A stretch of 54,495 nt of DNA, taken from contig CACEUX010000010.1 in NCBI GenBank assembly GCA_902562835.1, forward strand, positions 1 to 54,495. The letters are read 5' to 3'. Under the pieces are notes generated by a model that saw only the letters and a program-made list of their open reading frames with translations, made no database searches and was not told the origin of the DNA. Below are positions 16,006-25,879 of the stretch, piece after piece. Origin of the DNA: an uncultured Fidelibacterota bacterium (GTDB lineage: Bacteria > Fidelibacterota > Marinisomatia > Marinisomatales > UBA1611). The position numbers were made by a program, and so were the translations under genes. Position 1 is the first letter of the stretch; every line of letters begins with the position of its first letter.

Positions 16006-16977
16006 TCAATCCTGGGTCAATTTGATCACTGTATCGTATATGGTCTCAGGGATGACCTTTCCTCTTAAATAGTAACTAACACGCTCGACTTCTTGGAACC
16101 ATAATGCCCTTTCATCTTCACTAGGGCTATGAACCTTAAGACCATATTGTTTCATAGCGCCCAATGCTTTTAAATCAGCATCACTATTAGAATCGGCATA
16201 CTTGGCCTGTATTTCTCTTGCTATAGATAAGAGATCTTCATGGTACTTATCTGGTATTCTTTTCCATGTCTTTATATCAACAACAATACCAGCCATCAAA
16301 ACACCCCATTTCAGATCTAACATATGGTCAGCAATGCCAAATGACTGTTGGGCTAATGCATATATTGGTGGTTGGGGAATCGTACTTATAAGGCCTGTTT
16401 GCAATGCAGAAAGGATATCGGTGGTGGCCAGAGGTACAGGGTTGTAACCCGCTTTTTTATAAACCTGTTCCCACTTAAAATCACCAGCCCAAGTAAAAAA
16501 TTTCTTATTTCTCAGATCTGAAGGAACTTTTATGGGCGAAGTAGAAAACCAATAGGCATAGGTTAACTCGGATAAATAGAGAAGTTTAAAACCATTGTCC
16601 TCCAATTTTTGTTCAAGCTCAGGCAGTAAGGCCTCTGTCACTTTCTTGACATCTTCTGAATCTTGATAAACAAGAGGAACAAAGTAACATGAAAAATCAG
16701 AAACAATCTCAGAAAGTCCCTCAGCAGTCATACCTGCTGCCTGTATCTGTCCAATTCTCATTTTTCTAACCATATCGCGTTCATCGCCTAAAACACCACC
16801 AGGATAGATCCTAAGTTGCACCTTCCCTTTCGTGGCTGATTTCCATTGCTGTCCCATCTCTATAAGCATACCATGCCAATCCGTTCCTTCTGGAGCTAAG
16901 GTTCCCATTTTCACTACGATTTTGCGAGCAAATATCACTGAAGAAAATAAAAGTAGTATAATGATGAATCGTTTCAT
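16006..16977 (-). CDS. TRAP transporter periplasmic substrate-binding protein (DctP/TatP family)
   Basis: This secreted solute-binding protein feeds the DctQM permease. The 323 residues start with a signal peptide (about 1-17). The DctP fold follows: KMGTLAPEGTDWHG near the start, YPGGVLGDERDMVRKMRIGQ at about 58-77, and GLISTIPQPPIYALAQQS in the second lobe. The segment where classical DctP proteins hold the carboxylate-binding arginine is not obvious, so the ligand may not be a simple dicarboxylate. TatP proteins that work with a TatT lipoprotein are thought to bind hydrophobic ligands. The ATG overlaps the tatT stop by four bases. Confidence 0.92.
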   Translation of the reverse strand: MKRFIIILLLFSSVIFARKIVVKMGTLAPEGTDWHGMLIEMGQQWKSATKGKVQLRIYPGGVLGDERDMVRKMRIGQIQAAGMTAEGLSEIVSDFSCYFVPLVYQDSEDVKKVTEALLPELEQKLEDNGFKLLYLSELTYAYWFSTSPIKVPSDLRNKKFFTWAGDFKWEQVYKKAGYNPVPLATTDILSALQTGLISTIPQPPIYALAQQSFGIADHMLDLKWGVLMAGIVVDIKTWKRIPDKYHEDLLSIAREIQAKYADSNSDADLKALGAMKQYGLKVHSPSEDERALWFQEVERVSYYLRGKVIPETIYDTVIKLTQD

Positions 16978-17810
16978 TCTAAAAAATAATCATCTGTTTT
17001 TGATAGTAGCCATTCTGCTCGGTTTTTTGCGATCAGGTTAGTGAGCTCGTATCTACTTTTTGAATTAGTTTTCATTTTGATAACATAATTTAACTTATCT
17101 TCAAATTCTTTACGCTCTTGATATGTTTTATGAATGGATTCTGCGTATGCTAAGAAAGGGCCTGCATCTAAACTATCAGAATATAAAATTGCTTTATTAA
17201 AATAAAAATCAACTGAATCACGAAGCAAATCCTCGCTTATATCAGTTCTTGTGGTGGTAAAACTCATCATTGCAGAGTAGACAGCGCCGTTATCCCAATC
17301 TGGGTCCAACTCAATACATTTTCTGAGCATACGCCCCACACTTGGGAGATGGATCAATTCAAATGGGTCGCCTCTACTTGAACTAATAGCGCCACCATAA
17401 GCTGCAGCCAGCCAATAAAGATCAATAATATCATTTTTAGTGAACTTAAGTTCCGCACCGCCCCTCATCCAGTCATTAAAATTCGAGTACCTATCATTTA
17501 ATATGGATATTCCAGAATCCCTAGCATCCTTGAAAATAATATTTGCTTTTTTATACTTATCCAGAGAAGAAGAATAATCAACATCGATCAACCTATCCGC
17601 CTGTTCCATGATGATGCCAAACCCATATTCTACTTTAGTTCTCATCAAATCTCGTTGTTGATTCAAACTGGTCATGTCACTTTTTTCCAGTTTTTTAATT
17701 TTTTTCTCAAAGTAAATAGATACAAGCTCAGGCTGATCTAAGATGAAAGCCTTTGGTGAACATGAAACTATAAGAATAAAAGAGGATATTATAAGATTCT
17801 TATATATCAC
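16974..17810 (-). CDS. TatT-type TRAP-associated lipoprotein
   Basis: TatT is an alpha-helical periplasmic lipoprotein that forms a complex with the TRAP binding protein and may hand it ligand. The 278-residue product has a short signal and a lipobox (ILIVSC, cysteine at 17). All-helical repeats follow, with the family segments LYWLAAAYGGAISS, LPSVGRMLRKCIELDPDW and NGAVYSAMMSF. The start codon is GTG with no clear ribosome binding site. It heads a tatT-tatP-tatQM operon and overlaps tatP by four bases. Family assignment rests on these segments and on the operon, which agree. Confidence 0.87.
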   Translation of the reverse strand: MIYKNLIISSFILIVSCSPKAFILDQPELVSIYFEKKIKKLEKSDMTSLNQQRDLMRTKVEYGFGIIMEQADRLIDVDYSSSLDKYKKANIIFKDARDSGISILNDRYSNFNDWMRGGAELKFTKNDIIDLYWLAAAYGGAISSSRGDPFELIHLPSVGRMLRKCIELDPDWDNGAVYSAMMSFTTTRTDISEDLLRDSVDFYFNKAILYSDSLDAGPFLAYAESIHKTYQERKEFEDKLNYVIKMKTNSKSRYELTNLIAKNRAEWLLSKTDDYFLE

Positions 17811-17829
17811 GAGATTAATTTGATTTCAA

Positions 17830-19119
17830 TTAATCTTTGTATATTGGGTAGTCTAAGCAGAAAGCTTCTACCTCTGATCTTAATCTATTTAGATTAGACT
17901 CATTTTCTGAATCTACAATAGCCTTATTTATCCACTGGACAACCTGTCTCATTTCTGCTTTTCCCATTCCCCTAGTCGTCAATGCAGGAGTCCCAACTCT
18001 TATACCACTTGTTACAAACGGGCTTCGGGTATCAAAGGGAACCATATTCTTATTGAGTGCAATACCCGCCTTGCCCAGAATGTTTTCAGCGTGCCTGCCG
18101 TTGATACCTTTATTTGAAAGATCAATAAGAAGAACATGAGTATCTGTACCCCCAGATACAAGATCATATCCTAGCTCTAAAAATTCATCTCCCATTGCTT
18201 TGGCATTATCAACAACATTTTGTGCATATGTCTTAAATTCAGGTTCTAAGGCCTCGCCAAAAGCAACTGCTTTAGCCGCAATGATATGCATTAAGGGCCC
18301 TCCTTGGACACCTGGCATCACACTCGAGTCAAGTAATTCAGAGACCATTTTAGTTCGACCTGATTTTGGTGCGACTTTTCCCCATTTGTTTTCGAAATCC
18401 TTACCCATCATAATAACACCACCTCTTGGCCCACGAAGTGTTTTGTGGGTTGTGCTTGTTACTACATCACAATATTCCATTGGTGATGGGTGGACACCTG
18501 CTGCGACCAATCCACTAGGATGTGCAATATCTGACATAAGATAGGCCCCTACCGATTCTGCAACTTCTTTAAACATTTCAAATTCTATATACCGTGGATA
18601 AGCACTTCCTCCACATATGATGAGTTTGGGTTTATGTTCTTTTGCAACTTTTGAAACCTCATCAAAGTCAACTCGCCCCTCTTCTTTTGATATGTGGTAT
18701 GAAACGGATTTATACAGTTGACCTGAAAAATTTACAGGACTACCATGAGTTAGGTGTCCTCCGTGTGCAAGGTCTAGGCCCATAATTGTATCACCAGTCT
18801 TAAGGAAGGTCATAAAAACAGCCATATTTGCTTGTGAACCTGAATGTGGTTGGACATTTGCGTATTCACATCCAAAAAGTTTTTTTAAACGGTCACGAGC
18901 TATATTTTCGGCCTCATCTACAACCTCACACCCACCATAGTATCGCTTACCAGGATAACCTTCAGCATATTTATTTGTCATGACCCCGCCAGCCATTTCC
19001 ATTATTGCTTTACTTGTGAAATTTTCAGAGGCTATCAACTCCAATGTGAGCTCCTCTCTCTTTGCCTCTCTTTTTAAAACATCAAATAATTCGGGATCTT
19101 TTTCTTCTAAATTAATCAT
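17830..19119 (-). CDS. glyA: Serine hydroxymethyltransferase
   Basis: GlyA interconverts serine and glycine with tetrahydrofolate as one-carbon acceptor, in the cytoplasm with pyridoxal phosphate. The 429-residue length is normal. Visible family motifs include LIASENFTS near residue 30, [15 protein letters not shown], the PLP-lysine segment [12 protein letters not shown] and the C-terminal [10 protein letters not shown]. It follows the TPR lipoprotein gene after only four bases and precedes tatT by 19 bases, so it is probably read through with unrelated envelope genes. Nothing about it is unusual. Confidence 0.97.
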   Translation of the reverse strand: MINLEEKDPELFDVLKREAKREELTLELIASENFTSKAIMEMAGGVMTNKYAEGYPGKRYYGGCEVVDEAENIARDRLKKLFGCEYANVQPHSGSQANMAVFMTFLKTGDTIMGLDLAHGGHLTHGSPVNFSGQLYKSVSYHISKEEGRVDFDEVSKVAKEHKPKLIICGGSAYPRYIEFEMFKEVAESVGAYLMSDIAHPSGLVAAGVHPSPMEYCDVVTSTTHKTLRGPRGGVIMMGKDFENKWGKVAPKSGRTKMVSELLDSSVMPGVQGGPLMHIIAAKAVAFGEALEPEFKTYAQNVVDNAKAMGDEFLELGYDLVSGGTDTHVLLIDLSNKGINGRHAENILGKAGIALNKNMVPFDTRSPFVTSGIRVGTPALTTRGMGKAEMRQVVQWINKAIVDSENESNLNRLRSEVEAFCLDYPIYKD

Positions 19120-19123
19120 CCAC

Positions 19124-20398
19124 TTATTTCCAGCTATCTTCAGCTTTTAGAGATTCAGTTACCCATTCATAGTCAGACGTGACTGCAGAAATACTCCTGC
19201 TACGTTTTACTTTATCTTCAGCCATGAACCATTGTGCTTTTCCATAAAGTATATCTTTTTCATTTTCTTTCATCCAGGCACTCTTAGAGAAACCCCTAAA
19301 ACCTTTTTTCTCTGCTTTGGTAAAATAATCATATGCTAATTTTGCCACGACCCTATCATCTATTGTAAAAGGGTTTTGTCGAAAATTATCCCAACCATAA
19401 TAATACACTTTCCCTTTCTGCCCGAAGCCCTCTCCATTTTGGTTTTCAAGACTTGTTGCCTTATTTGCCCATTTAAGTGCCTGCCTGTAGTCATTATTAT
19501 CAAGGTATACATCTGATATATCGATTGCAACACGAACATCTCTAGGGTCTATCTTAAATAGCTCCTCATATGCTTTTGCAGCAGCAGTTAGGTCGTCGAC
19601 TGTTTTATTTGCATCAGCTAATCTTCTGTATGCAAGTTTACTACTGGGGTCGAGTCGAATAACCTTATTCAATATTGGTATAGCATCCTCACTCCTATCT
19701 GCTTGACTCAATCTATCTGCATAATCCAGACCATAACTAAAATTGTCAGGGTTGTCTTCATATCTCTTACGATAAACATCCAACGGATCTCTTCCACTAC
19801 TTTCAAACGCCATCGCAAGTTCACTTTGTGCTATTTCATTATTTTCATTTAATGAAAGCATTTTTTCTAAAATGAATATCTGATCATCATATCGTTCATT
19901 ACCTTTGTAAAGCTTAGACAATTCATTCATAATAGAGACATCATTAGGAGCCATATCCACCAGCCGTTCATATTCTATGATTTCATTATCAAACTTGCCT
20001 TGTTTTTTGTATGAGTAGGCTAATCTTTTTCTTAGCTCAACATTCTCTGGTAACTTTTGTAAACCATCTAGTAAAACGTATTCTGAACTATCAAACTTTC
20101 CCATTTGTTCATACGCAATAGCATAATATTGATATATCTCTTGTGGTGGCGCATAAGTAGGATTCCATTCATCACAATCAAGAGTTGTTATTTCTTCATA
20201 TATCTTGACTGTTTGCTTCCAATCACGATTTCTATAATATTCGGCTGCACTACTCATAAGTCTTGGACATCGGACTTTCCTTAAGGAGTCTAATTCTGCT
20301 TTATCTTTCTTTGAACTTGTACCTGTTTCTGATGGCGGAACACACATCGAAAGAAAAAATATGCCTAATATCGTAGACATTAATTTTAATTGTCTCAT
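19124..20398 (-). CDS. TPR-repeat lipoprotein of unknown function
   Basis: The 424 residues start with a hydrophobic signal and a lipobox-like LSMC (cysteine at about 19), so the protein is probably anchored to a membrane and faces the periplasm. From about residue 45 to 330 it consists of TPR units, for example [39 protein letters not shown] and [20 protein letters not shown]. The C-terminal 80 residues form a different, Lys/Trp-rich region. TPR lipoproteins usually act as scaffolds; no partner can be named. It lies 2 bases after the barrel-like gene and 4 bases before glyA, in a run of three uncharacterised envelope genes. Confidence 0.75.
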   Translation of the reverse strand: MRQLKLMSTILGIFFLSMCVPPSETGTSSKKDKAELDSLRKVRCPRLMSSAAEYYRNRDWKQTVKIYEEITTLDCDEWNPTYAPPQEIYQYYAIAYEQMGKFDSSEYVLLDGLQKLPENVELRKRLAYSYKKQGKFDNEIIEYERLVDMAPNDVSIMNELSKLYKGNERYDDQIFILEKMLSLNENNEIAQSELAMAFESSGRDPLDVYRKRYEDNPDNFSYGLDYADRLSQADRSEDAIPILNKVIRLDPSSKLAYRRLADANKTVDDLTAAAKAYEELFKIDPRDVRVAIDISDVYLDNNDYRQALKWANKATSLENQNGEGFGQKGKVYYYGWDNFRQNPFTIDDRVVAKLAYDYFTKAEKKGFRGFSKSAWMKENEKDILYGKAQWFMAEDKVKRSRSISAVTSDYEWVTESLKAEDSWK

Positions 20399-20400
20399 AA

Positions 20401-21675
20401 CTACTTCTGTCTCCTTTTAACAAACCATATGTCGGCAATACTTATGCCTATTTGTATCTGCTGTATCATTTCTTTTATTTCTAATCCCGAGTGCTCTCTA
20501 CTACCAATATAATAGTTAATATCTATTTGGTTTCCTACTGGCTTAAACTTAAAACCAGAGCCTAAAGAGTAACCAATTTCAGTTGTAGGAGGGCTGTCAT
20601 CTTTTAATCTGTGCTCATAATATGAAATACCAGTTCTAAATGAGAATTTATCAAATAACTTTATAGAAAGATCATTAGAATAGTGAGTAAATGATGCTTT
20701 TAGTGTATTGGTCTCTTTGATCCAGTTATTAATTGGCAGTCTTAGGCTATTCAGACCTTTTGAGTTATCCTTCAATCTACCTAATTCAATTGCGACTGAA
20801 GAGTTTGAATTCAATACTTTATTAATACCAATATTAAATCCTAGAGGATTATGAAGATCTTTAACTCTCATTTCCGAAAATGCATCAACACTATCTGGAT
20901 TCGGGAAATCATAATATGGCGGACTAGAATCATGATATCCATTACCATTAATATCATCAAATAGATGTTTTTGTTCTAATGCACCTTCAAGAGCTCGAAG
21001 GGTTAAGGTGTATTTAGAGAAAATATTCAAATCTTCAGTCAATGAAATCATTAGAAATAGATCATTTATAATTCCATTATAACGAACCCTGCTGGTCTGG
21101 ACAATTGAACTTCCATCAAAGTTGAGAGATTCATGATTTCTTGATGAGCCAAATAAAATATTGTACGAGTAACCAAAACTAATCTTTTTGTTCAAATTAT
21201 ATGAAGTCCCTAACCTCAAAGATAGAATACCACCTGACCGATCAAATGAACTTATATAGCTATATGTTGTATCAAATGCTTGAAATACGGATGTGTCCTG
21301 ATCTACCATGGTAATTCTTTGATCTGCATATGGTGACAAACTTATACCGAAAGATGAGCTAGACTTGATCGGGACAATCCACATAGCGTTAGATATACTC
21401 GAGTAACCATTTGCCATAGATCCATTATCAAATGAATTCTCATTACCGCTATAGGATAAGGATAAAAAAGTAAATTTGAGATTGTGCCACGTGGCTGGAT
21501 TGGTCAGTGAAATATTACTTTTAAATGATGGTGAGAGATCAATGACACCACTTGTTGCATTACCAATTCCTTGATGATGATAAAAATGTCCTACTCCAAG
21601 CGCATTCATTGTACCCTGGCAGATTACAAAAGAGAAAAATAAAAAAGAGATAATCAATCTTTTAATTAGCGACAT
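20401..21675 (-). CDS. Predicted outer-membrane beta-barrel protein, unknown
   Basis: A signal peptide (about 1-19, ending VICQ) is followed by about 400 residues of alternating hydrophobic and polar strands rich in Ser, Asn, Tyr and Gly, typical of outer-membrane barrels. The N-terminal part (GVGHFYHHQGIGNATSG, then SLTNPATWHNLKF) recalls FadL/PorV-like proteins, in which an asparagine-proline segment follows a Gly-rich hatch, but I cannot place it in a family. The 3' end contains IQIGISIADIWF and a basic tail, not the usual terminal aromatic. It overlaps the upstream lipoprotein gene by 14 bases and is followed two bases later by the TPR lipoprotein. Confidence 0.65.
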   Translation of the reverse strand: MSLIKRLIISFLFFSFVICQGTMNALGVGHFYHHQGIGNATSGVIDLSPSFKSNISLTNPATWHNLKFTFLSLSYSGNENSFDNGSMANGYSSISNAMWIVPIKSSSSFGISLSPYADQRITMVDQDTSVFQAFDTTYSYISSFDRSGGILSLRLGTSYNLNKKISFGYSYNILFGSSRNHESLNFDGSSIVQTSRVRYNGIINDLFLMISLTEDLNIFSKYTLTLRALEGALEQKHLFDDINGNGYHDSSPPYYDFPNPDSVDAFSEMRVKDLHNPLGFNIGINKVLNSNSSVAIELGRLKDNSKGLNSLRLPINNWIKETNTLKASFTHYSNDLSIKLFDKFSFRTGISYYEHRLKDDSPPTTEIGYSLGSGFKFKPVGNQIDINYYIGSREHSGLEIKEMIQQIQIGISIADIWFVKRRQK

Positions 21676-22885
21676 AGATGATCTCTAATTTGGGACTGGG
21701 TCCAATTTGAAAGTCAAACCAAGCTGATTCAAACGGGTCATTTTTCTCATTTGCTAAAAGTTTGAAACCAATATTTGATTCATTACCTAGGGAAATATTT
21801 TGTAGAATATTTTTAATTTGAATGATATAAACCCCATTTTCAGAATCAGAAGATACTCTATACGGATATCCTATCGCATCATAAGGGTCTGAACTGTATA
21901 TACTAACACTATCAACAACAGAGGTATCACTATCCAAGGGGTCAATAATGATATTATAATTAACAGGAGTTAAACTAGTGTCTGAATTTAAAATCAAATT
22001 TCCTGAACGGATTATAGAACCCTCTGGTAATGAAGCTTCATTGAATGAAATATTCAAGACTGACCTTAAACCTAATCCATTACTTAAACCTAATTTATTT
22101 ACATAGGGCTCTATCCCGCTTGGATCAATTATTGAAAGATCACCATCTGAATATATTGTTGCAGAATTTGTATCAATCACTGTTGTATCGGAAGATGTTA
22201 TAGTACGTCTATAGTACATAATTATTTTGGGATCTTTATCCCCTTGAGATGCCTCCTCACTGTATAATTCAATAAAATTCGAATCGCTATTTGCTAATTG
22301 AATGGCAAATGTTCGAACAAGGTTAGAGTCTAGTGTATCAGATAAAGATGCTAATAAGGTATCCACATTCCATATAAGTTCGGTATAAGTAAACGATGAT
22401 GATGTATCAGTTGTATCAGTATTCACCTTAATGTTTGCATGGTCTAAATCGGACCAATCCGATAATGAAAAGTCAAGAAAATCAAGATAAGTACTATTGT
22501 TCTCATTAAACTGCGAATCAGGACTGTAAAATAATTTGGGAGTTGAAATTTCTGATAAGGAACTATCATTCGAATATAAGATGAAGCGAAGACTATCAAT
22601 AGTAATTGTACTATCAAAACTATAATTCCAATAGCCTGAGCCTATTTTGATTAAGGAGAGGGGTACATCAATGCCATTTTTATTCCCTACATACAACCTT
22701 TCATTAGAACCCAAGCTTGGAGCAACCCTATAATTGGCTCCTGAAATATCATTGATGACTAAAGTATCAAGTTCTAGCTCAGAATGACTTAAATCGTGGT
22801 TTAAGGGGGTCTCTACACAATTCCATACATGAAAAGATATAAATAACAGAATTACAAACTTTACAGAAGAGTCACAAATTTTCAT
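21662..22885 (-). CDS. Putative surface lipoprotein with DNRLRE-like repeats
   Basis: The 407-residue product has a hydrophobic N-terminus ending in WNC (cysteine about residue 23), a possible lipobox although the -3 position is unusual. The rest is acidic and very rich in Ser, Asp, Thr and Asn, with short beta-like stretches. The segments DPKIIMYYRR at about 215 and PKLEIIYVAN at the very end resemble the closing strand of DNRLRE-type domains found in secreted proteins, which suggests two such units. No enzyme motif is visible. It overlaps the barrel-like gene by 14 bases, and the two may work as an outer-membrane pair. Confidence 0.62.
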   Translation of the reverse strand: MKICDSSVKFVILLFISFHVWNCVETPLNHDLSHSELELDTLVINDISGANYRVAPSLGSNERLYVGNKNGIDVPLSLIKIGSGYWNYSFDSTITIDSLRFILYSNDSSLSEISTPKLFYSPDSQFNENNSTYLDFLDFSLSDWSDLDHANIKVNTDTTDTSSSFTYTELIWNVDTLLASLSDTLDSNLVRTFAIQLANSDSNFIELYSEEASQGDKDPKIIMYYRRTITSSDTTVIDTNSATIYSDGDLSIIDPSGIEPYVNKLGLSNGLGLRSVLNISFNEASLPEGSIIRSGNLILNSDTSLTPVNYNIIIDPLDSDTSVVDSVSIYSSDPYDAIGYPYRVSSDSENGVYIIQIKNILQNISLGNESNIGFKLLANEKNDPFESAWFDFQIGPSPKLEIIYVAN

Positions 22886-22907
22886 ATTCAGCTAATTATG
22901 TGAAAGC

Positions 22908-23738
22908 TTAGGCAGGAATTTTATTTAATATTTGTTCCATTTTATCTGCAATATCTTTATAGTCAGGAGATTCATCATCAGATAAATTAATAACAGATAC
23001 TTTCTTCTTATTAGCTGATATACCAGGTTGTTTTAAGAGTTTTTCAGATATCTTTTCAGATGGCTTGTCAAGTATAATGATTGAATCAGCCTCAAAGGAA
23101 CCAACATCAAAAACATTTAGAGTGTTTCCCTTCAGAGATTTATGTATGGGAACCTCTGCTAATTCAAGATCTTTTCTTGAAATATCAGAATACTCATTAT
23201 TATCATGGATTACCATTGCGGTCTTAATTTTTTTGTAAAAATCACTTATGCCTTCAAAGTGTTTTTTATACATCCCCGGCACCAAGGCACTTTGCCAACC
23301 ATTGCAGATAAAAATATCTGGTGTCCAGAACAAATGTGGGAGTGTGCTTAAAACAGCTTTGGCAAAATATGCATACCTTTCTCCATTGTCAGCAAGGATA
23401 CGACCATTTTTTGATTTATAAACAAGATTTGTTAGAGGTTTGAACCAGTGACTATCCTCAAGGAAATATACCTGTACTCTCGTTTTTGGAATAAAAGCAC
23501 TTTTAGCACTAGCAACTTTATTTTGCCCATTGAATTCAAATGGAATTTCCCTAAGCCTAATCACCTCCCTTAAGATATACTTTCTTTCACTAACATAACC
23601 ATACTTTGGAATGATAGTACGAATGTCATGCCCTTTCTCCTGAAGGGCTAATGGAACTCTTGTTGAAAAATCAGCTAATGGCGTAACATTTGCGAACGGA
23701 ACTATTTCCGTTGTGAGGTAATATAGTTTCTTTGGCAT
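22908..23738 (-). CDS. Starch/glycogen-synthase-like protein, N-terminal domain only
   Basis: The 276 residues match the N-terminal Rossmann domain of GT5 starch/glycogen synthases: YYLTTEIVPFA at the start, IRTIIPKYG, VQVYFLEDSHWF and TPDIFICNGWQSALVPGMY. Real GlgA enzymes are about 480 residues, with a second domain that binds the sugar nucleotide; that half is absent here. The KxGG motif that contacts ADP-glucose is also replaced (FANVTPLADF). Short proteins of this kind are common in Bacteroidetes and their role is not known to me. It lies between envelope genes, and I do not expect glycogen synthesis from it. The acidic C-terminal tail is not family-like. Confidence 0.8.
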   Translation of the reverse strand: MPKKLYYLTTEIVPFANVTPLADFSTRVPLALQEKGHDIRTIIPKYGYVSERKYILREVIRLREIPFEFNGQNKVASAKSAFIPKTRVQVYFLEDSHWFKPLTNLVYKSKNGRILADNGERYAYFAKAVLSTLPHLFWTPDIFICNGWQSALVPGMYKKHFEGISDFYKKIKTAMVIHDNNEYSDISRKDLELAEVPIHKSLKGNTLNVFDVGSFEADSIIILDKPSEKISEKLLKQPGISANKKKVSVINLSDDESPDYKDIADKMEQILNKIPA

Positions 23739-23756
23739 TAAGTGTTGGTTGGAAGG

Positions 23757-24575
23757 TTAATTAATTGATAATTGTTTTAAAGCTTCTTTGGCTTTTGGAT
23801 AATATTCACTACCTGGAAAGTAATCAATGAGACGCTGGAATTCTTCCCTAGCTTTTTCTACATTACCAATACTTTGATATGATAGACCAATCTTTAATTG
23901 AGCATCATCATCTTTATCGGTTCCAGCATATGTAAATACTTTTTCAAACTCTACTATAGCTCTCTTAAAATCCTTCTGAGAATAAAAACATTCTGCGAGC
24001 CAATATTGGCTATTATCTGCTAAATCATTTGTAGCATCAGATGACACAAGGTCTTTAAATCCAGAGATGGCTTCTGAAAAATTTTGATTTTGGAAATGAC
24101 CTAGACTGGCCATATAGGTTTTCTTATACTGCGCTGAATTATATTTAGGTTCGGATGAGATTGGCTCTCCTGACCTTAGTCTTGCCATCTCATTGTAACT
24201 ATTGGTCAAGGTAACAATTTTGTTTTCCACCAGCACGAGTTTGTTAAAAATTTCCAGGGCTGTACTATCCATATATTTTGATTGATTTTCTAAATTTGCA
24301 ATTTTATTACTAAGGGTATTAATTCTCTTCAAGATGACTAGTGTAATGCTGTCCTGTTGGGCTTTACTCTTTACAGCTTGTTTGAAAGCAGACATTAATT
24401 CAGGCAACAAAATTTGATTATCTAATTCTAAGGAATCTACCATGACCCGCACTCGGTCTATTTTGGCATTCAACCTCTTTAATTCTCTTGAAGAATCTTT
24501 GCTTTGTCCGTAAGCAACTGAGCACAACAGGCACGTAAGCGTTATTAATAATATACGATTCAATGGATTGGTCAT
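23757..24575 (-). CDS. CpoB/YbgF-like coiled-coil TPR protein
   Basis: A signal peptide (about 1-23, ending AYGQ) leads into a long coiled coil (about 28-135) and then three TPR units (about 150-270). This is the layout of CpoB/YbgF, which in Proteobacteria coordinates Tol-Pal with peptidoglycan synthesis in the periplasm. The TPR segments AISGFKDLVS, YWLAECFYSQKDFKRAI and FQRLIDYFPGSEYYPKAK are typical. An AGGGTGA ribosome binding site six bases before the ATG supports the start. It precedes the starch-synthase-like gene by 18 bases. No Tol-Pal genes lie nearby, so the CpoB role is an inference from architecture. Confidence 0.78.
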   Translation of the reverse strand: MTNPLNRILLITLTCLLCSVAYGQSKDSSRELKRLNAKIDRVRVMVDSLELDNQILLPELMSAFKQAVKSKAQQDSITLVILKRINTLSNKIANLENQSKYMDSTALEIFNKLVLVENKIVTLTNSYNEMARLRSGEPISSEPKYNSAQYKKTYMASLGHFQNQNFSEAISGFKDLVSSDATNDLADNSQYWLAECFYSQKDFKRAIVEFEKVFTYAGTDKDDDAQLKIGLSYQSIGNVEKAREEFQRLIDYFPGSEYYPKAKEALKQLSIN

Positions 24576-24646
24576 TATTTCACCCTTTTATTTCGGCAAA
24601 TAAGATGAGAATTTACCGGTTAATGCTATTCCTTCAAATAAGTTTA

Positions 24647-25879
24647 TCAGTCAGTGTAATTGACACTAAGCTTTAATACAAGGCCAACCATAAGATAACT
24701 GGTCATTAAAAATGATCCTCCTGCGGAGATAAATGGAAATGGAAGTCCTTTCACTGGGATAAGTCCCACTGTCATTGCTGTATTAACAAAAACATGTGCG
24801 AGTAATATCGATGCAATTCCAATTAATGCTAAACTTGAGAAACGATCTTTAGATAAAAATGATCGTTTAATGATTTGAATAATAAAATATGCGACTAAGG
24901 TCAATACTATTACAATCATAGAAAATCCCATTTCTTCACCGATGACTGACAAAATAAAATCAGATTCTTGAACGGGTAAAAATTTCAAATGAGTTTGGGT
25001 TCCTTCCCCCCATCCTTTGCCAAATAACCCACCTGAACCAATTGCAGTCTTACTCTGTATAATTTGATAGGCTGCGCCTAGGGGATCTTTTTCAGGATTT
25101 AAAAATGTAGTGATACGATTTTGTTGATAAGTAGTCAATGAATTCCAAGCATAAGGAGATAAAAGCCCTAAAAATATATTTCCAAAAAAAAGTAAGATTG
25201 ACATTAATAGAGTAGGCCTTGAAAATAAAATCACTCCACCAAGAATTATCGCCCAAATAGTAAATGATAAGGTTTGGAATGCTGTCAACATACTGAAAAC
25301 AGGCGCTATAATAAGGAACAGATAAAAAGGCTTTGCACCAGACCAATAAAGCATTGGCAATACAGGTGTCATCATGACTATGGCAGTACCCAGGTCAGGT
25401 TGGTTCATCACTATCATAGTTGGCACCATCACTAAGGCAATAGGTATAATAATTGAAGTGAATTGTTTCATTTGAAGTGTATGGTCTGAAAGATATCTTG
25501 CTAAAAATAGTACAGTAAATACTTTTGAAAACTCACTTGGCTGCACTGCAAAGCCAATGCCAGGCACATTAAACCAACGATAGGTGCCCGCATGAGCTGA
25601 ACCCGAAAATGGGAGTAATACCATTACTATTCCAATAACATAAAGTGGATAAGAATATTTATGTATTGTATATCTTGGGATAAGTAGAATGATAAGAGAA
25701 ATGCACACTGCGGGTATCAAAAAAACAAATTGTTTATTAAACGGAGAATTAATAAATCCAGCATACTCGCCCTGTGAAATACTATTTAAAACTACTAATC
25801 CAATAAAGGATAAGATGGTCGCAATCACAATGATACTCAGGGGAAATTCCTTATACTCTACAGAACGATATCCAATCAT
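24647..25879 (-). CDS. rodA: RodA, SEDS peptidoglycan glycosyltransferase
   Basis: RodA polymerises lipid II into glycan strands in the elongasome together with PBP2. The 410 residues show about ten membrane helices and SEDS motifs: FAVQPSEFSK (about 115), NQPDLGTAIVM with the catalytic-type aspartate, GSGGLFGKGWGEGTQ, LPVQESDFILSVIGEEMG and LPFISAGGS near the C-terminus. It overlaps the mrdA stop by four bases, consistent with the usual PBP2-RodA pairing. It is the last gene of the rod-shape operon; a 71-base gap follows before the CpoB-like gene. Confidence 0.96.
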   Translation of the reverse strand: MIGYRSVEYKEFPLSIIVIATILSFIGLVVLNSISQGEYAGFINSPFNKQFVFLIPAVCISLIILLIPRYTIHKYSYPLYVIGIVMVLLPFSGSAHAGTYRWFNVPGIGFAVQPSEFSKVFTVLFLARYLSDHTLQMKQFTSIIIPIALVMVPTMIVMNQPDLGTAIVMMTPVLPMLYWSGAKPFYLFLIIAPVFSMLTAFQTLSFTIWAIILGGVILFSRPTLLMSILLFFGNIFLGLLSPYAWNSLTTYQQNRITTFLNPEKDPLGAAYQIIQSKTAIGSGGLFGKGWGEGTQTHLKFLPVQESDFILSVIGEEMGFSMIVIVLTLVAYFIIQIIKRSFLSKDRFSSLALIGIASILLAHVFVNTAMTVGLIPVKGLPFPFISAGGSFLMTSYLMVGLVLKLSVNYTD

